Below, piece after piece: positions 1 to 6,750 of a stretch of 19,984 bases of DNA. Under the pieces are notes generated by a model, which worked only from the letters and a program-made list of their open reading frames with translations, did no database searches and was not told the DNA's origin. The position numbers and the translations under genes were made by a program. The stretch spans positions 1 through 19,984 of the forward strand of contig JAEERN010000098.1 of assembly GCA_016285815.1 (NCBI GenBank), written 5' to 3'. Position 1 is the stretch's first letter. Every line of letters starts with the position of its first letter. This DNA comes from Clostridiales bacterium (lineage in GTDB: Bacteria > Bacillota > Clostridia > Oscillospirales > QAMX01).

Positions 1-807
1 ATCGTGGTCGCGCAGGCGAAGGTTCTCTTCCCGCATGCCCAGGCTCAGCAGCCAGTCGCGGCAGAAGCCGCGCCAGTATTCGAACCACTCGAGGTCGGTG
101 CCCGGCTTGCAGGAGAATTCGAGCTCCATCTGTTCGAACTCGCGGGTGCGGAAAGTGAAGTTGCCCGGCGTGATCTCGTTGCGGAAGCTCTTGCCGATCT
201 GGGCGATGCCGAAGGGCAGCTTTTTGCGGGTGGTGCGGGCCACGTTGTTGAAGTTCACGAAGATGCCCTGAGCGGTCTCGGGCCGCAGATAGACGGTGTT
301 CTTGGCGTCCTCGGTGACGCCCTGGAAGGTCTTGAACATCAGGTTGAACTGGCGGATATCGGTGAAATCGTGGGCGCCGCAGCTGGGGCAGGGGACGTTG
401 TGCTCGTCGATGAAGGCCTTCATCTCGGCCTGGGAATAGGCGTCCACCGCCTTGTCCAGCGTCAGGCCGCCGGCGGCGCAGAAGTCCTCGATGACTTTGT
501 CGGCGCGGAAACGCTCCTTGCACTGGCGGCAGTCCATCAGCGGGTCGGAGAAGCCGCCCAGATGGCCGGAGGCCACCCAGACCTCGCGGTTCATGAGGAT
601 GGCGCAGTCCACGCCCACGTTGTAACGGTTCTGGGTGACGAACTTTTTCCACCAGGCCTTTTTCACGTTGTTCTTGAACTCGACTCCCAGCGGGCCGTAG
701 TCCCAGGTGTTGGCGAGCCCGCCGTATATCTCGCTTCCGCTGAAGACGAAGCCTCTGTTCTTGCAGAAGGCGACGATCTGCTCCATGGTCTTTTGCATGT
801 TGTTCAT
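1..807 (-). CDS. glyS: Glycine--tRNA ligase, N-terminal 269 residues (runs off the window)
   Basis: Charges tRNA-Gly with glycine in the cytosol. The minus-strand reading starts at ATG 805-807 with MNNMQKTMEQIVAFCKNRGF and stays open to base 1, so the C-terminal half, including the anticodon-binding domain, lies outside the window. Visible class II features are the GGLANTWDYGPLGVEFKNN block, a cysteine pair DCRQC, a second pair CPSCG, and the motif 2 segment TFRTREFEQMELEF. These belong to the single-chain alpha2 GlyRS found in many Clostridia, Mollicutes and Actinobacteria, not to the two-subunit GlyQ/GlyS enzyme. An AGGAAAGGA ribosome site lies just upstream of the chosen start, and a consensus promoter lies about 100 bases further up. 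No T-box leader is seen; the leader is too short for one. Confidence 0.96.
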   Translation of the reverse strand, partial: MNNMQKTMEQIVAFCKNRGFVFSGSEIYGGLANTWDYGPLGVEFKNNVKKAWWKKFVTQNRYNVGVDCAILMNREVWVASGHLGGFSDPLMDCRQCKERFRADKVIEDFCAAGGLTLDKAVDAYSQAEMKAFIDEHNVPCPSCGAHDFTDIRQFNLMFKTFQGVTEDAKNTVYLRPETAQGIFVNFNNVARTTRKKLPFGIAQIGKSFRNEITPGNFTFRTREFEQMELEFSCKPGTDLEWFEYWRGFCRDWLLSLGMREENLRLRDHD

Positions 808-911
808 CGATCGGTTTCCTTTCCTTGGCCTGACGGCGTGATGGGGGAGGGCGCAGGCGCGTCTTCCCCGTTTTTGATATCGGTTTGAAAGGCGAAAACG
901 CTTTGCCTTAC

Positions 912-940
912 ATTATAATAGAGCGGCGGCGGCTTGTCAA
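912..940 (-). promoter_or_regulatory. Sigma-A promoter for glyS
   Basis: Read on the minus strand, TTGACA (935-940) and TATAAT (912-917) are separated by exactly 17 bases. Both boxes match consensus. The promoter lies between the stop codon of the zinc-ribbon gene (954) and glyS, leaving a leader of roughly 95 bases. The leader holds only short hairpins (an AAGGC/GCCTT pair and a GGGGA/TCCCC pair). No terminator separates the upstream pair of genes from this promoter, so read-through into glyS is also possible. Confidence 0.88.
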
Positions 941-953
941 GGACGGCGGCGCG

Positions 954-1271
954 TCACAGCACGAAGCGGAACAGCAGAAACACCGCCGCGGCCACGGCCA
1001 GCAGGACGGGGAACAGGATCCGCCGGATCCGCGCGGTCTCCGCCTTGCTCATGGGCACGTATCCCTGATACCCGCAGCGGGGACAGCCGCTCTTCCGGTC
1101 CGCCAGACGCGCGTTGCAGCGCGGACAGCGCACCGCGTCGTCCGGATCGTCCGCCGGGTCGGAGGCGGGGGTCTCCGGACCGGCGGCGACGGGGCGGCCG
1201 GCGGGCTCCGGCCCGTCGTCCAGCATCTGCTTCAGGATCTCGCGGTCTCGCTCTTTTCTGCTCCTGCTCAT
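954..1271 (-). CDS. Small zinc-ribbon membrane protein, unknown function
   Basis: A 105-residue protein whose role I do not recognise. The N-terminal 45 residues are charged and proline/alanine-rich, probably disordered. A compact four-cysteine zinc ribbon follows (C49, C52, C63, C66; CPRC...CPRC spacing), then a short linker and a single hydrophobic segment at about residues 84-103 that ends the protein. This suggests a C-terminally anchored protein with a cytosolic zinc finger. Its ATG overlaps the TGA of the preceding gene by four bases (ATGA, 1268-1271), so the two are translationally coupled. Zinc ribbons of this kind occur in many unrelated small membrane proteins and do not identify a function. 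Confidence 0.78.
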   Translation of the reverse strand: MSRSRKERDREILKQMLDDGPEPAGRPVAAGPETPASDPADDPDDAVRCPRCNARLADRKSGCPRCGYQGYVPMSKAETARIRRILFPVLLAVAAAVFLLFRFVL

Positions 1272-1726
1272 CGGGGCCTCCTTTGGCGCCGGGGGCGCCT
1301 GGGCACGCTCAGCTCGACGCCGAGGTAAGCGCTCAGCTTTTTCACGTTGGCTCTGGTGGCCTGGACGGTGATGGTGTGCCGCGCGGCTTCCTTTTTATCC
1401 AGCCTGGCGTAGTTGATCTTTTTGTCCTGAAAGAGGATGACGGCCTCCTTGAAGCGGCGGCTGTACTCCAGCCGATAGAGCAGGTTGGCGCGCTTGATGC
1501 GCCGGCGGCCGCGGGTGACGGCCTTTTCGCCCAGCACGGCGGGAAACATCAGAAAATAGATCAGGACCAGCAAAAACGACGCGGCCAGCAGAACGAAGAC
1601 CACCACGAACAGGGCCGGCCGCCGGGCATTGGCCGCGGTAAAGCCGAACAGGAACAGCAAAAGGGCGTAAGCCGTCACGGTCATGACCGCGACGGCGGGG
1701 GAGAAATCGAAGAGTTTGTTTTTCAT
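1268..1726 (-). CDS. Two-helix membrane protein with basic C-terminal tail, unknown function
   Basis: A 152-residue protein that I cannot assign. Two strongly hydrophobic segments (about residues 11-32 and 38-62) are separated by a short basic turn (NARR), giving a membrane hairpin with both ends probably cytosolic. Residues 65-140 form a soluble domain rich in arginine and lysine, with alternating hydrophobic positions that could be beta strands; a PH-like fold is possible but not shown. The tail PRRPRRQRRPR is extremely basic. The ATG at 1724-1726 is preceded by a modest AAGGG site about 11 bases away. It is the first gene of a two-gene unit behind a consensus promoter and overlaps its partner by four bases. 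Confidence 0.75.
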   Translation of the reverse strand: MKNKLFDFSPAVAVMTVTAYALLLFLFGFTAANARRPALFVVVFVLLAASFLLVLIYFLMFPAVLGEKAVTRGRRRIKRANLLYRLEYSRRFKEAVILFQDKKINYARLDKKEAARHTITVQATRANVKKLSAYLGVELSVPRRPRRQRRPR

Positions 1727-1767
1727 AGATGAAACAGCCCTTTTCCTTCGGGGAGAGATCGGACTTT

Positions 1768-1796
1768 ATTATAGCAACAGCGGCGGGGATTGTCAA
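1768..1796 (-). promoter_or_regulatory. Sigma-A promoter for the two membrane-protein genes
   Basis: On the minus strand TTGACA (1791-1796) and TATAAT (1768-1773) are separated by 17 bases, a perfect consensus arrangement. It lies about 40 bases before the ATG at 1726. Confidence 0.87.
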
Positions 1797-1911
1797 GGAA
1801 CCCCCCGTTTTTTCGCGGCCTCTTTTCCTGTTCGATCCGTCAAAAGCGGGGCGGCCGGAAAAATTTTTTTGTTCAAGACTTTAAAAATCGAAAAAGCGGG
1901 CGGCGGGGGGA

Positions 1912-1940
1912 TTGACAAATCGGGAATTGTGTATTAGAAT
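1912..1940 (+). promoter_or_regulatory. Sigma-A promoter for the importer operon
   Basis: TTGACA (1912-1917) and TAGAAT (1935-1940) are separated by 17 bases. A/T-rich sequence immediately upstream, including an eight-T run, could act as an UP element. The leader to the first gene is about 115 bases. Confidence 0.85.
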
Positions 1941-1983
1941 ATCTTGTAATGTATTAATGGATTATCAGATTAAAGTGAGCCGA

Positions 1984-2038
1984 TGCGGCGCGGGCCCCGG
2001 TCTTCCGGGGCGGGGAGGAAAGGCCTTTTGGCGCCGCA
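1984..2038 (+). promoter_or_regulatory. Nested hairpin in the importer-operon leader
   Basis: An outer 8-bp stem (TGCGGCGC 1984-1991 with GCGCCGCA 2031-2038) encloses a perfect 7-bp hairpin (GCCCCGG 1994-2000, loop TCTT, CCGGGGC 2005-2011) and a short AAAGGCCTTT palindrome (2019-2028). It lies between promoter and ribosome site and has no following T run, so it is not a simple terminator. It matches no riboswitch family I recognise. The structure is seen; a regulatory role is inferred. Confidence 0.55.
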
Positions 2039-2062
2039 GACGGATGCAGAGGTAGAGAAGAC

Positions 2063-4036
2063 ATGACTCGAATGAAGAAACTGATCGCGTTGGCCCTGTT
2101 TGCGCTCATCCTGATTCCGGCGGCGGCTTTGGGCCTGTCCGGGTGCGGATCCAGCGGCGAGATCGACACCACCGGCATGATCCTCGTGGTCTATGACGGG
2201 AACGGCGGTTATCTGGGCAACAAGAGCGCCACGGTCAGAAAGCTCTTCTGCAACCCCGGCAGCAAGATCCCGGACTATCCGGTGGATTATTCCCAGAACC
2301 AGTACACCGTGCCCTCTCTGGGCCTGGCCGACAAGAACGGCTATCAGCTTCTGGGCTGGTACCGTCCGGACGACGTCGAATACAGCCCCAGCGCGACGGG
2401 CGAGTACGTCTATCTCGACACCGCCGCCGGAAACGGCGTCTATTCCCTCAGCGCCTCCGGGTCCCTCGTGCGCGGCTTCTCCGAGTCGCCGGACGGCGAT
2501 TACGTCGAGCTTTTCGTCGAGGACGCCAATGCGGAAGAGGGACAGGAGATCACCTATATCTTCCTCAACGCCGCCGCGAACCCCGGGATCACCGTGCCCA
2601 GCGGCTTTTACGTCTGTACGACGCCGGACGATATCGCCTCGGTGCAGGGGGACGAGCTCAAGGCTGCCTATGAAAAGGCTTTCGACAACGGCAACGGCGC
2701 GTTCCGCGCCAGCGAGGTCGAAACGCTGAACGGCATGCAGCTGGTCGATTCTCTTCCGGACAACGTCCGGCCGCTGACCGAAGGGCTTCCCCGCTTCGCC
2801 CTGAGCTATCGCCAGGCCCAAGAGGGGGAGGAGGAGCTGGACCACTACGAGCTCAGATCCGATTACGCCGCCCTGACCGGTCTCTTCGCCGAAAGCCCGA
2901 AGGGCGAATACGTGCTGGACAACGGCCGCTATCGCCGCTTTGATCCCAACGATCCCGAGATGTCCGCCATGACGCGGCTGACGCTGGTGGACCGCTACGT
3001 CTTCAACGAAAAGTCGGCGGACACGCCGGCCGATCTGCCGCGCTTCAGCGGCGCGATCCGCTATTGGGACTTCGCCTCCCAGACCGTCACGGAAGACAAG
3101 TGCACGTGGGACGGCGAGAAAAACGTCATGACGCTCTACGCCCACTGGGCCCTGAAAAACACGGTCTATTACCACTATGAAAACGGGACCGGCCAGGTGG
3201 ACGAATCCACCACGCGCCTGCTGGCGGACAACATCACCTATATGCCCCTGCGCCCCGGCGAGGTCATCGGCCGGAAGGAGATCGTTCCGCTGTACGCGGG
3301 CCACACCTTCGTGGGCTGGTCGAAGTCGCAGACGGAATACGATCCGTGGAACTTCGAAAACGACGTGTTCCCGGAGGGCGAAGCGCGGCTGGATCTGTAC
3401 GCCTATTATATCGAGGGCGATTACGTCCGCGTCTTCTCGGAGAAGAGCCTGGCCTCCATCGGCGCCGACCCGAGCGGCAAGTATCTGCTGGTCGAGGACA
3501 TCGACCTCGGCGGGAAAGAGTACACCTCTTCGCCGCTGGGCCTGGCCGACGACTCCGTCTTCACCGGCGAGCTCGTCTCCTTCGGCAAAGGCATTTCCAA
3601 TTTCACGCTGAAAGTCAGCGCCAACAAGCGTCAGCTGAACGATTCGGATCTCGTCATGGGCGCGGCCCTGTTCCCCCAGACCTCCGGCGCGGTGATCCGC
3701 GGCCTGAAGGTCGAGGGCGAGGTGCTGTTCTCCGGCATGCGGACCGCCATGGCCGGCATCAAGGCCGAGCTGAAGTTCTACGCCTCCGGTCTGGTGGGCC
3801 GGGCGCTGGACGGTACGGCCACCCGGATCGAGGACTGCGGCGTCCGTCTGATCTGCCGCGGCTCGCTGGAGAGCGACAACTACACCTACCTCATCGCGCT
3901 GGGCGATCTGGTGGCCTATGAGGGCGGCGCGGTGCAGACCGGCGGCTGTGTGTCGCAGGTCGAAAACGAGCTGACCGGCGCGGTGGAGATCACCTATACC
4001 GAGTCGGCGGCTCCGGCGGTCGCTCCGGAGGCCTGA
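2063..4036 (+). CDS. Surface lipoprotein with InlB-type and GLUG-like repeats
   Basis: A 657-residue predicted lipoprotein. The signal peptide (residues 1-27) ends in lipobox LSGC with C28 as the lipidated cysteine. Residues about 38-100 resemble a Listeria-Bacteroides (InlB B-type) repeat: strand ILVVYDGNGG, then GYQLLGWYRPDD. A second copy lies at about 366-450, with GHTFVGWSKSQTEYD. Residues about 455-600 follow a pattern common in GLUG-type beta-helix surface proteins: KYLLVEDIDLGG, then an F-G-I-x-N pattern, then a GAVIRGLKVEGEV strand, YASGLVGRA and IEDCGV. ATG 2063 has an AGAGG site about nine bases upstream; ATG 2072 (MKKLIAL) is an alternative. It precedes the importer binding protein by 87 bases on the same strand. 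Adhesion, or capture of a polymer or peptide at the cell surface, is inferred from repeat type and context only. Confidence 0.82.
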   Translation: MTRMKKLIALALFALILIPAAALGLSGCGSSGEIDTTGMILVVYDGNGGYLGNKSATVRKLFCNPGSKIPDYPVDYSQNQYTVPSLGLADKNGYQLLGWYRPDDVEYSPSATGEYVYLDTAAGNGVYSLSASGSLVRGFSESPDGDYVELFVEDANAEEGQEITYIFLNAAANPGITVPSGFYVCTTPDDIASVQGDELKAAYEKAFDNGNGAFRASEVETLNGMQLVDSLPDNVRPLTEGLPRFALSYRQAQEGEEELDHYELRSDYAALTGLFAESPKGEYVLDNGRYRRFDPNDPEMSAMTRLTLVDRYVFNEKSADTPADLPRFSGAIRYWDFASQTVTEDKCTWDGEKNVMTLYAHWALKNTVYYHYENGTGQVDESTTRLLADNITYMPLRPGEVIGRKEIVPLYAGHTFVGWSKSQTEYDPWNFENDVFPEGEARLDLYAYYIEGDYVRVFSEKSLASIGADPSGKYLLVEDIDLGGKEYTSSPLGLADDSVFTGELVSFGKGISNFTLKVSANKRQLNDSDLVMGAALFPQTSGAVIRGLKVEGEVLFSGMRTAMAGIKAELKFYASGLVGRALDGTATRIEDCGVRLICRGSLESDNYTYLIALGDLVAYEGGAVQTGGCVSQVENELTGAVEITYTESAAPAVAPEA

Positions 4037-4060
4037 AGCGTTCCCGTTCCCTTTGATATG

Positions 4061-4089
4061 AACGAAGGGCAGTTCTTCGTTTGTATAAT
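4061..4089 (+). promoter_or_regulatory. Inverted repeat followed by a TATAAT box before the binding-protein gene
   Basis: AACGAAG (4061-4067) and CTTCGTT (4075-4081) form a perfect 7-bp stem with loop GGCAGTT. TATAAT follows at 4084-4089. No good -35 box is correctly spaced (the only TTGATA is 25 bases away), so an independent promoter is doubtful. The repeat could be a weak processing or attenuation hairpin, or an operator. Confidence 0.35.
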
Positions 4090-4123
4090 TAAACTCGTCC
4101 AATTTTTTTAGGAGGAAAAGAAA

Positions 4124-6619
4124 ATGAGTTTGAAGAAGATCCTGTTTTCTGCTGTCGCGCTCGTTCTCTGCCTCACGATGTGCCTGTCTCTGGCCGCGTG
4201 CGGCGAAAGCGGCACGAAGTGGGAAAAGAAGACTGAGACTCGTGTCGTCAACGACACCACGACTCTCATTCTTCAGGAAAGCACCTTCGACGGTGTTTTC
4301 AGCCCGTTCTTCTACAGCAGCGCGTATGACGGCGACGTCGTCGGCATGGTCAATGTTGGCCTGCTGACCGTCGACCCGACCGGTGCTGTCGTTGCCGGGT
4401 ACCAGTACGACACGGTGGCCCAGAGCTACTCTGTCTACTACACGTCCGACCTTGCCAACTACACGCCCAAGGACAACTACGAGGATGGCGACTACGTCGT
4501 CTACGAGATGGTCCTGAAGAACGGCGCCAAGTTCAGCGATGGAACTGCCATCAGCGCTGACGACGTCCTCTTCAACTATTACGTCTACCTCGATCCGGCC
4601 TACGTTGGCTCCAGCACGCTGTACACCCTGCCGATCCTCGGCCTGACCGACTATCGGACCCAGGTCGCCAATTCGGATACTTACGGCGCCATCGCCGATA
4701 AGATCTTTGCGGCGGGCGAGACCTACAAGGCCAGCAGCGACTACACCGAAGAGCAGTTCAACGCCTACTGGAACGGCATGAAGGCCGCCGGCGAAGCGTT
4801 CGCCCAGGAGATCGTTGACTACGTCAAGGCCAACTACGGCGGTCTGCCCTATGCCCAGGGCGGCGATTACGCTGCCTACAGCGGCGACGGCATCGACTTC
4901 AGCATCGACGGCGAAGCGGTCGCGTTCGGCATGGCCATGTGGGGATTCGGTGAGTTCGCCGCGGACAACACCTTCGCGGACATCGCCGGCAAGACCTATG
5001 ACATGACCAGCACCTATCCGACCGTCGGCGATTACTGGAACGCCCTGAAGGCCGGCTATACCGACAACGGCGTCGTCGACTTCGCCAAGCTGAGCGACAC
5101 CGAGTCCGCCGGCATGGATCTGATCTCTGCCGCCTCTGAGAACTTCATCCTGTCCTACTCCAACGTCGGTTCTATCCCGAGCATCACCGGCCTTGTCAAG
5201 GGCACCACGAAGGTGGACGGCGAGGATCATGAGACCGTCAAGATCATCCTGACCGAGCAGAACCCGAAGGCCATCCTGTCCCTCGGCGTCACGGTCGCCC
5301 CGAAGGCTTACTACACCGCCGGCTATACGCCCACCAGCGGCGCGCTGGTCAACTACGGCGTCGAGCTCGGCATCAACGGCAACAGCAAGTTCATGGATCA
5401 CCTGCAGACCCTGAACGCGGCCCCCATGGGCGCCGGCACTTACAAGTTCGTCAAGGCTGACGGCGACGGCGTCACGCTCGAGCGCAACGAGATGCACGAG
5501 ACCATGGGCGACGGCTCGGTCTACAACGCCAACATCAAGAACGTCTACCTGAAGGTCGTCGAGTCCGGCAAAGAGTTCGACGCTCTGAAGGCCGGTGACG
5601 TCCATTACGCCACCGTCTCCGCCAGCGCCGACGTCGTCAAGGAGATCGCCACCATCGAGAAGCTGACCTCCATCCTGGTCGACAACCTCGGCTACGGCTA
5701 CATCTGCCTGAACCCCACCTGCACCGGCTACGGTCTGGACAACATCTACACCCGTATCGCGTATACCACGGTGTTCGATCTTGCTCAGGTCAACAACTAC
5801 TATCCGAACGGCCTGGCCGACGTCATCTACCGTTCGCAGTCCCAGGTCTCCTGGGCCTACCCGGAAGGCGCCACCGCCATCTATCCGTTCGACGAGACCC
5901 TGAACTCCGCCATCGAGAACTTCAAGAAGGCCGGCTACACCTTTGACGAGGCCTCCAAGAAGTTCACCGACGTTCCGGATATGGACTTCTATCTGCCCAG
6001 CAACACGGAAGACCACCCGGCCGGCGGCATCTTCCTGCGCGCGCAGCAGCTGCTTGCCACCATCGGCATCACGGCCAACATCAAGGTCGACAACAGCCTG
6101 ATCGCCAACATCAAGGCAGGCGACGTTCCGTGCTACGCTCTGGCCTGGCAGTCCAGCCAGGATCCTGATATGTATCAGGTCTATCACTACCAGTCCGCGG
6201 CCGAGTCCGTCATCTCCAACGGCATCAAGTGGCTGCAGGCCAACGGCAACAAGACCGAAAAGGGCACCATCGAGGTCACCAAGCTTGACGGCTCCAAGGT
6301 CACCATGACCCAGACCGACGCGCTGAACTACCTGGCCGAGCTCATCGAGCAGGGCACCAAGTACATGAGCGCGGAAGAGAGAAAGCCGATCTACGAGAAG
6401 GCTCTCGAAGTCCTGGCTCAGCTCTCCATCGAGATCCCGACCTACCAGAGAAAGAACATGTTCGGCTATGACAACTCTGTCATCAGCGCGACGACCCTTT
6501 CCACCACGATCACTCCTTACTGGGGCCCGATCGCTCAGATCTGGAAGGTCTCCTTCGCGGATAACGTCCCGGGCAACACGCCTGTGGAAGTCACCTACGA
6601 AGCGGTGGTCCAGGACTGA
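4124..6619 (+). CDS. oppA: ABC importer family-5 (peptide-type) substrate-binding lipoprotein, enlarged
   Basis: Extracytoplasmic binding protein of an Opp/Dpp-type importer. The signal peptide ends in lipobox LAAC (C26 lipidated). Family-5 hallmarks are LLTVDPTG early on, then the signature LKNGAKFSDGTAISADDVLF (about residues 131-150), followed later by VKIILTEQNPKAIL and the APKAYY strand. Family members are usually 500-600 residues; this one has 831. Most of the excess lies at about residues 178-350, between DVLFNYY and the strand that normally follows soon after. This segment is acidic and rich in tyrosine and alanine. A strong AGGAGG (4110-4115) sits eight bases before ATG 4124. Codon choice is biased to C-ending codons, consistent with high expression. 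A peptide ligand is inferred from family and context; other ligands (nickel, sugars) occur in family 5. The symbol denotes family, not proven specificity. Confidence 0.9.
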   Translation: MSLKKILFSAVALVLCLTMCLSLAACGESGTKWEKKTETRVVNDTTTLILQESTFDGVFSPFFYSSAYDGDVVGMVNVGLLTVDPTGAVVAGYQYDTVAQSYSVYYTSDLANYTPKDNYEDGDYVVYEMVLKNGAKFSDGTAISADDVLFNYYVYLDPAYVGSSTLYTLPILGLTDYRTQVANSDTYGAIADKIFAAGETYKASSDYTEEQFNAYWNGMKAAGEAFAQEIVDYVKANYGGLPYAQGGDYAAYSGDGIDFSIDGEAVAFGMAMWGFGEFAADNTFADIAGKTYDMTSTYPTVGDYWNALKAGYTDNGVVDFAKLSDTESAGMDLISAASENFILSYSNVGSIPSITGLVKGTTKVDGEDHETVKIILTEQNPKAILSLGVTVAPKAYYTAGYTPTSGALVNYGVELGINGNSKFMDHLQTLNAAPMGAGTYKFVKADGDGVTLERNEMHETMGDGSVYNANIKNVYLKVVESGKEFDALKAGDVHYATVSASADVVKEIATIEKLTSILVDNLGYGYICLNPTCTGYGLDNIYTRIAYTTVFDLAQVNNYYPNGLADVIYRSQSQVSWAYPEGATAIYPFDETLNSAIENFKKAGYTFDEASKKFTDVPDMDFYLPSNTEDHPAGGIFLRAQQLLATIGITANIKVDNSLIANIKAGDVPCYALAWQSSQDPDMYQVYHYQSAAESVISNGIKWLQANGNKTEKGTIEVTKLDGSKVTMTQTDALNYLAELIEQGTKYMSAEERKPIYEKALEVLAQLSIEIPTYQRKNMFGYDNSVISATTLSTTITPYWGPIAQIWKVSFADNVPGNTPVEVTYEAVVQD

Positions 6620-6648
6620 ACCTGATCCCCTTGGGATCGAAAGTTCAG
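6616..6648 (+). promoter_or_regulatory. Nested hairpin at the binding-protein stop codon
   Basis: CTGAAC (6616-6621, containing the TGA) pairs with GTTCAG (6643-6648). Inside it GATCCC (6624-6629) pairs with GGGATC (6633-6638) across a three-base loop. No T run follows. It may protect the 3' end of the upstream message. Confidence 0.5.
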
Positions 6649-6690
6649 AATTCTCCAAAGAGAAGTTGCCTTGTATAAGGAATCATAACT

Positions 6691-6697
6691 AAGGAGG
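6691..6697 (+). promoter_or_regulatory. Strong Shine-Dalgarno displaced from its start codon
   Basis: AAGGAGG is the best ribosome site before oppB but lies 53 bases upstream of ATG 6751. No ATG, GTG or TTG occurs at a usable distance after it. The intervening hairpin (6700-6737) would shorten the effective distance to about 15 bases if folded. Nothing closer to the ATG resembles a ribosome site. Confidence 0.55.
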
Positions 6698-6699
6698 TT

Positions 6700-6737
6700 C
6701 CCGGCGGGTTCAGGCCTGACCGCCTGAACCCGCCGGG
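6700..6737 (+). promoter_or_regulatory. Perfect 16-bp hairpin between oppA and oppB
   Basis: The arms 6700-6715 and 6722-6737 are perfect reverse complements (CCCGGCGGGTTCAGGC type) with loop CTGACC. The sequence after it is TTCTGTACAATAT, with no T run, so it is not a canonical terminator. Stable hairpins at this position in importer operons commonly block 3' exonuclease decay and raise binding-protein mRNA over permease mRNA; that role is inferred here. Confidence 0.85.
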
Positions 6738-6750
6738 TTCTGTACAATAT

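Larger units (their letters stand above)
1727..2062. other. Divergent intergenic region with two promoters and a structured leader
   Basis: These 336 bases separate the minus-strand membrane-protein pair from the plus-strand importer operon. They hold one consensus promoter in each direction (1768-1796 minus, 1912-1940 plus), an A/T-rich stretch between them (about 1855-1895), and a nested hairpin in the plus-strand leader (1984-2038). I see no convincing gene here. Confidence 0.8.

Noticed and set aside
808..911. T-box riboswitch in the glyS leader
   Set aside because: The leader from the promoter is only about 95 bases, too short for a T-box, and no AGGGTGGNACCGCG-like T-box sequence is present.
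1970..6658. A 1562-residue open reading on the minus strand opposite the lipoprotein and binding-protein genes
   Set aside because: It runs antisense to two genes with clear signal peptides, ribosome sites and family motifs. Its composition is low-complexity (G, V, D, R rich), as expected from the mirror of GC-rich codons; it lacks a family motif and ribosome site.
6651..6679. Possible internal promoter (TATAAG at 6674-6679) before oppB
   Set aside because: The -35 position reads TTCTCC, only half matching consensus, and the spacing region is within a structured operon gap. Evidence is too weak.
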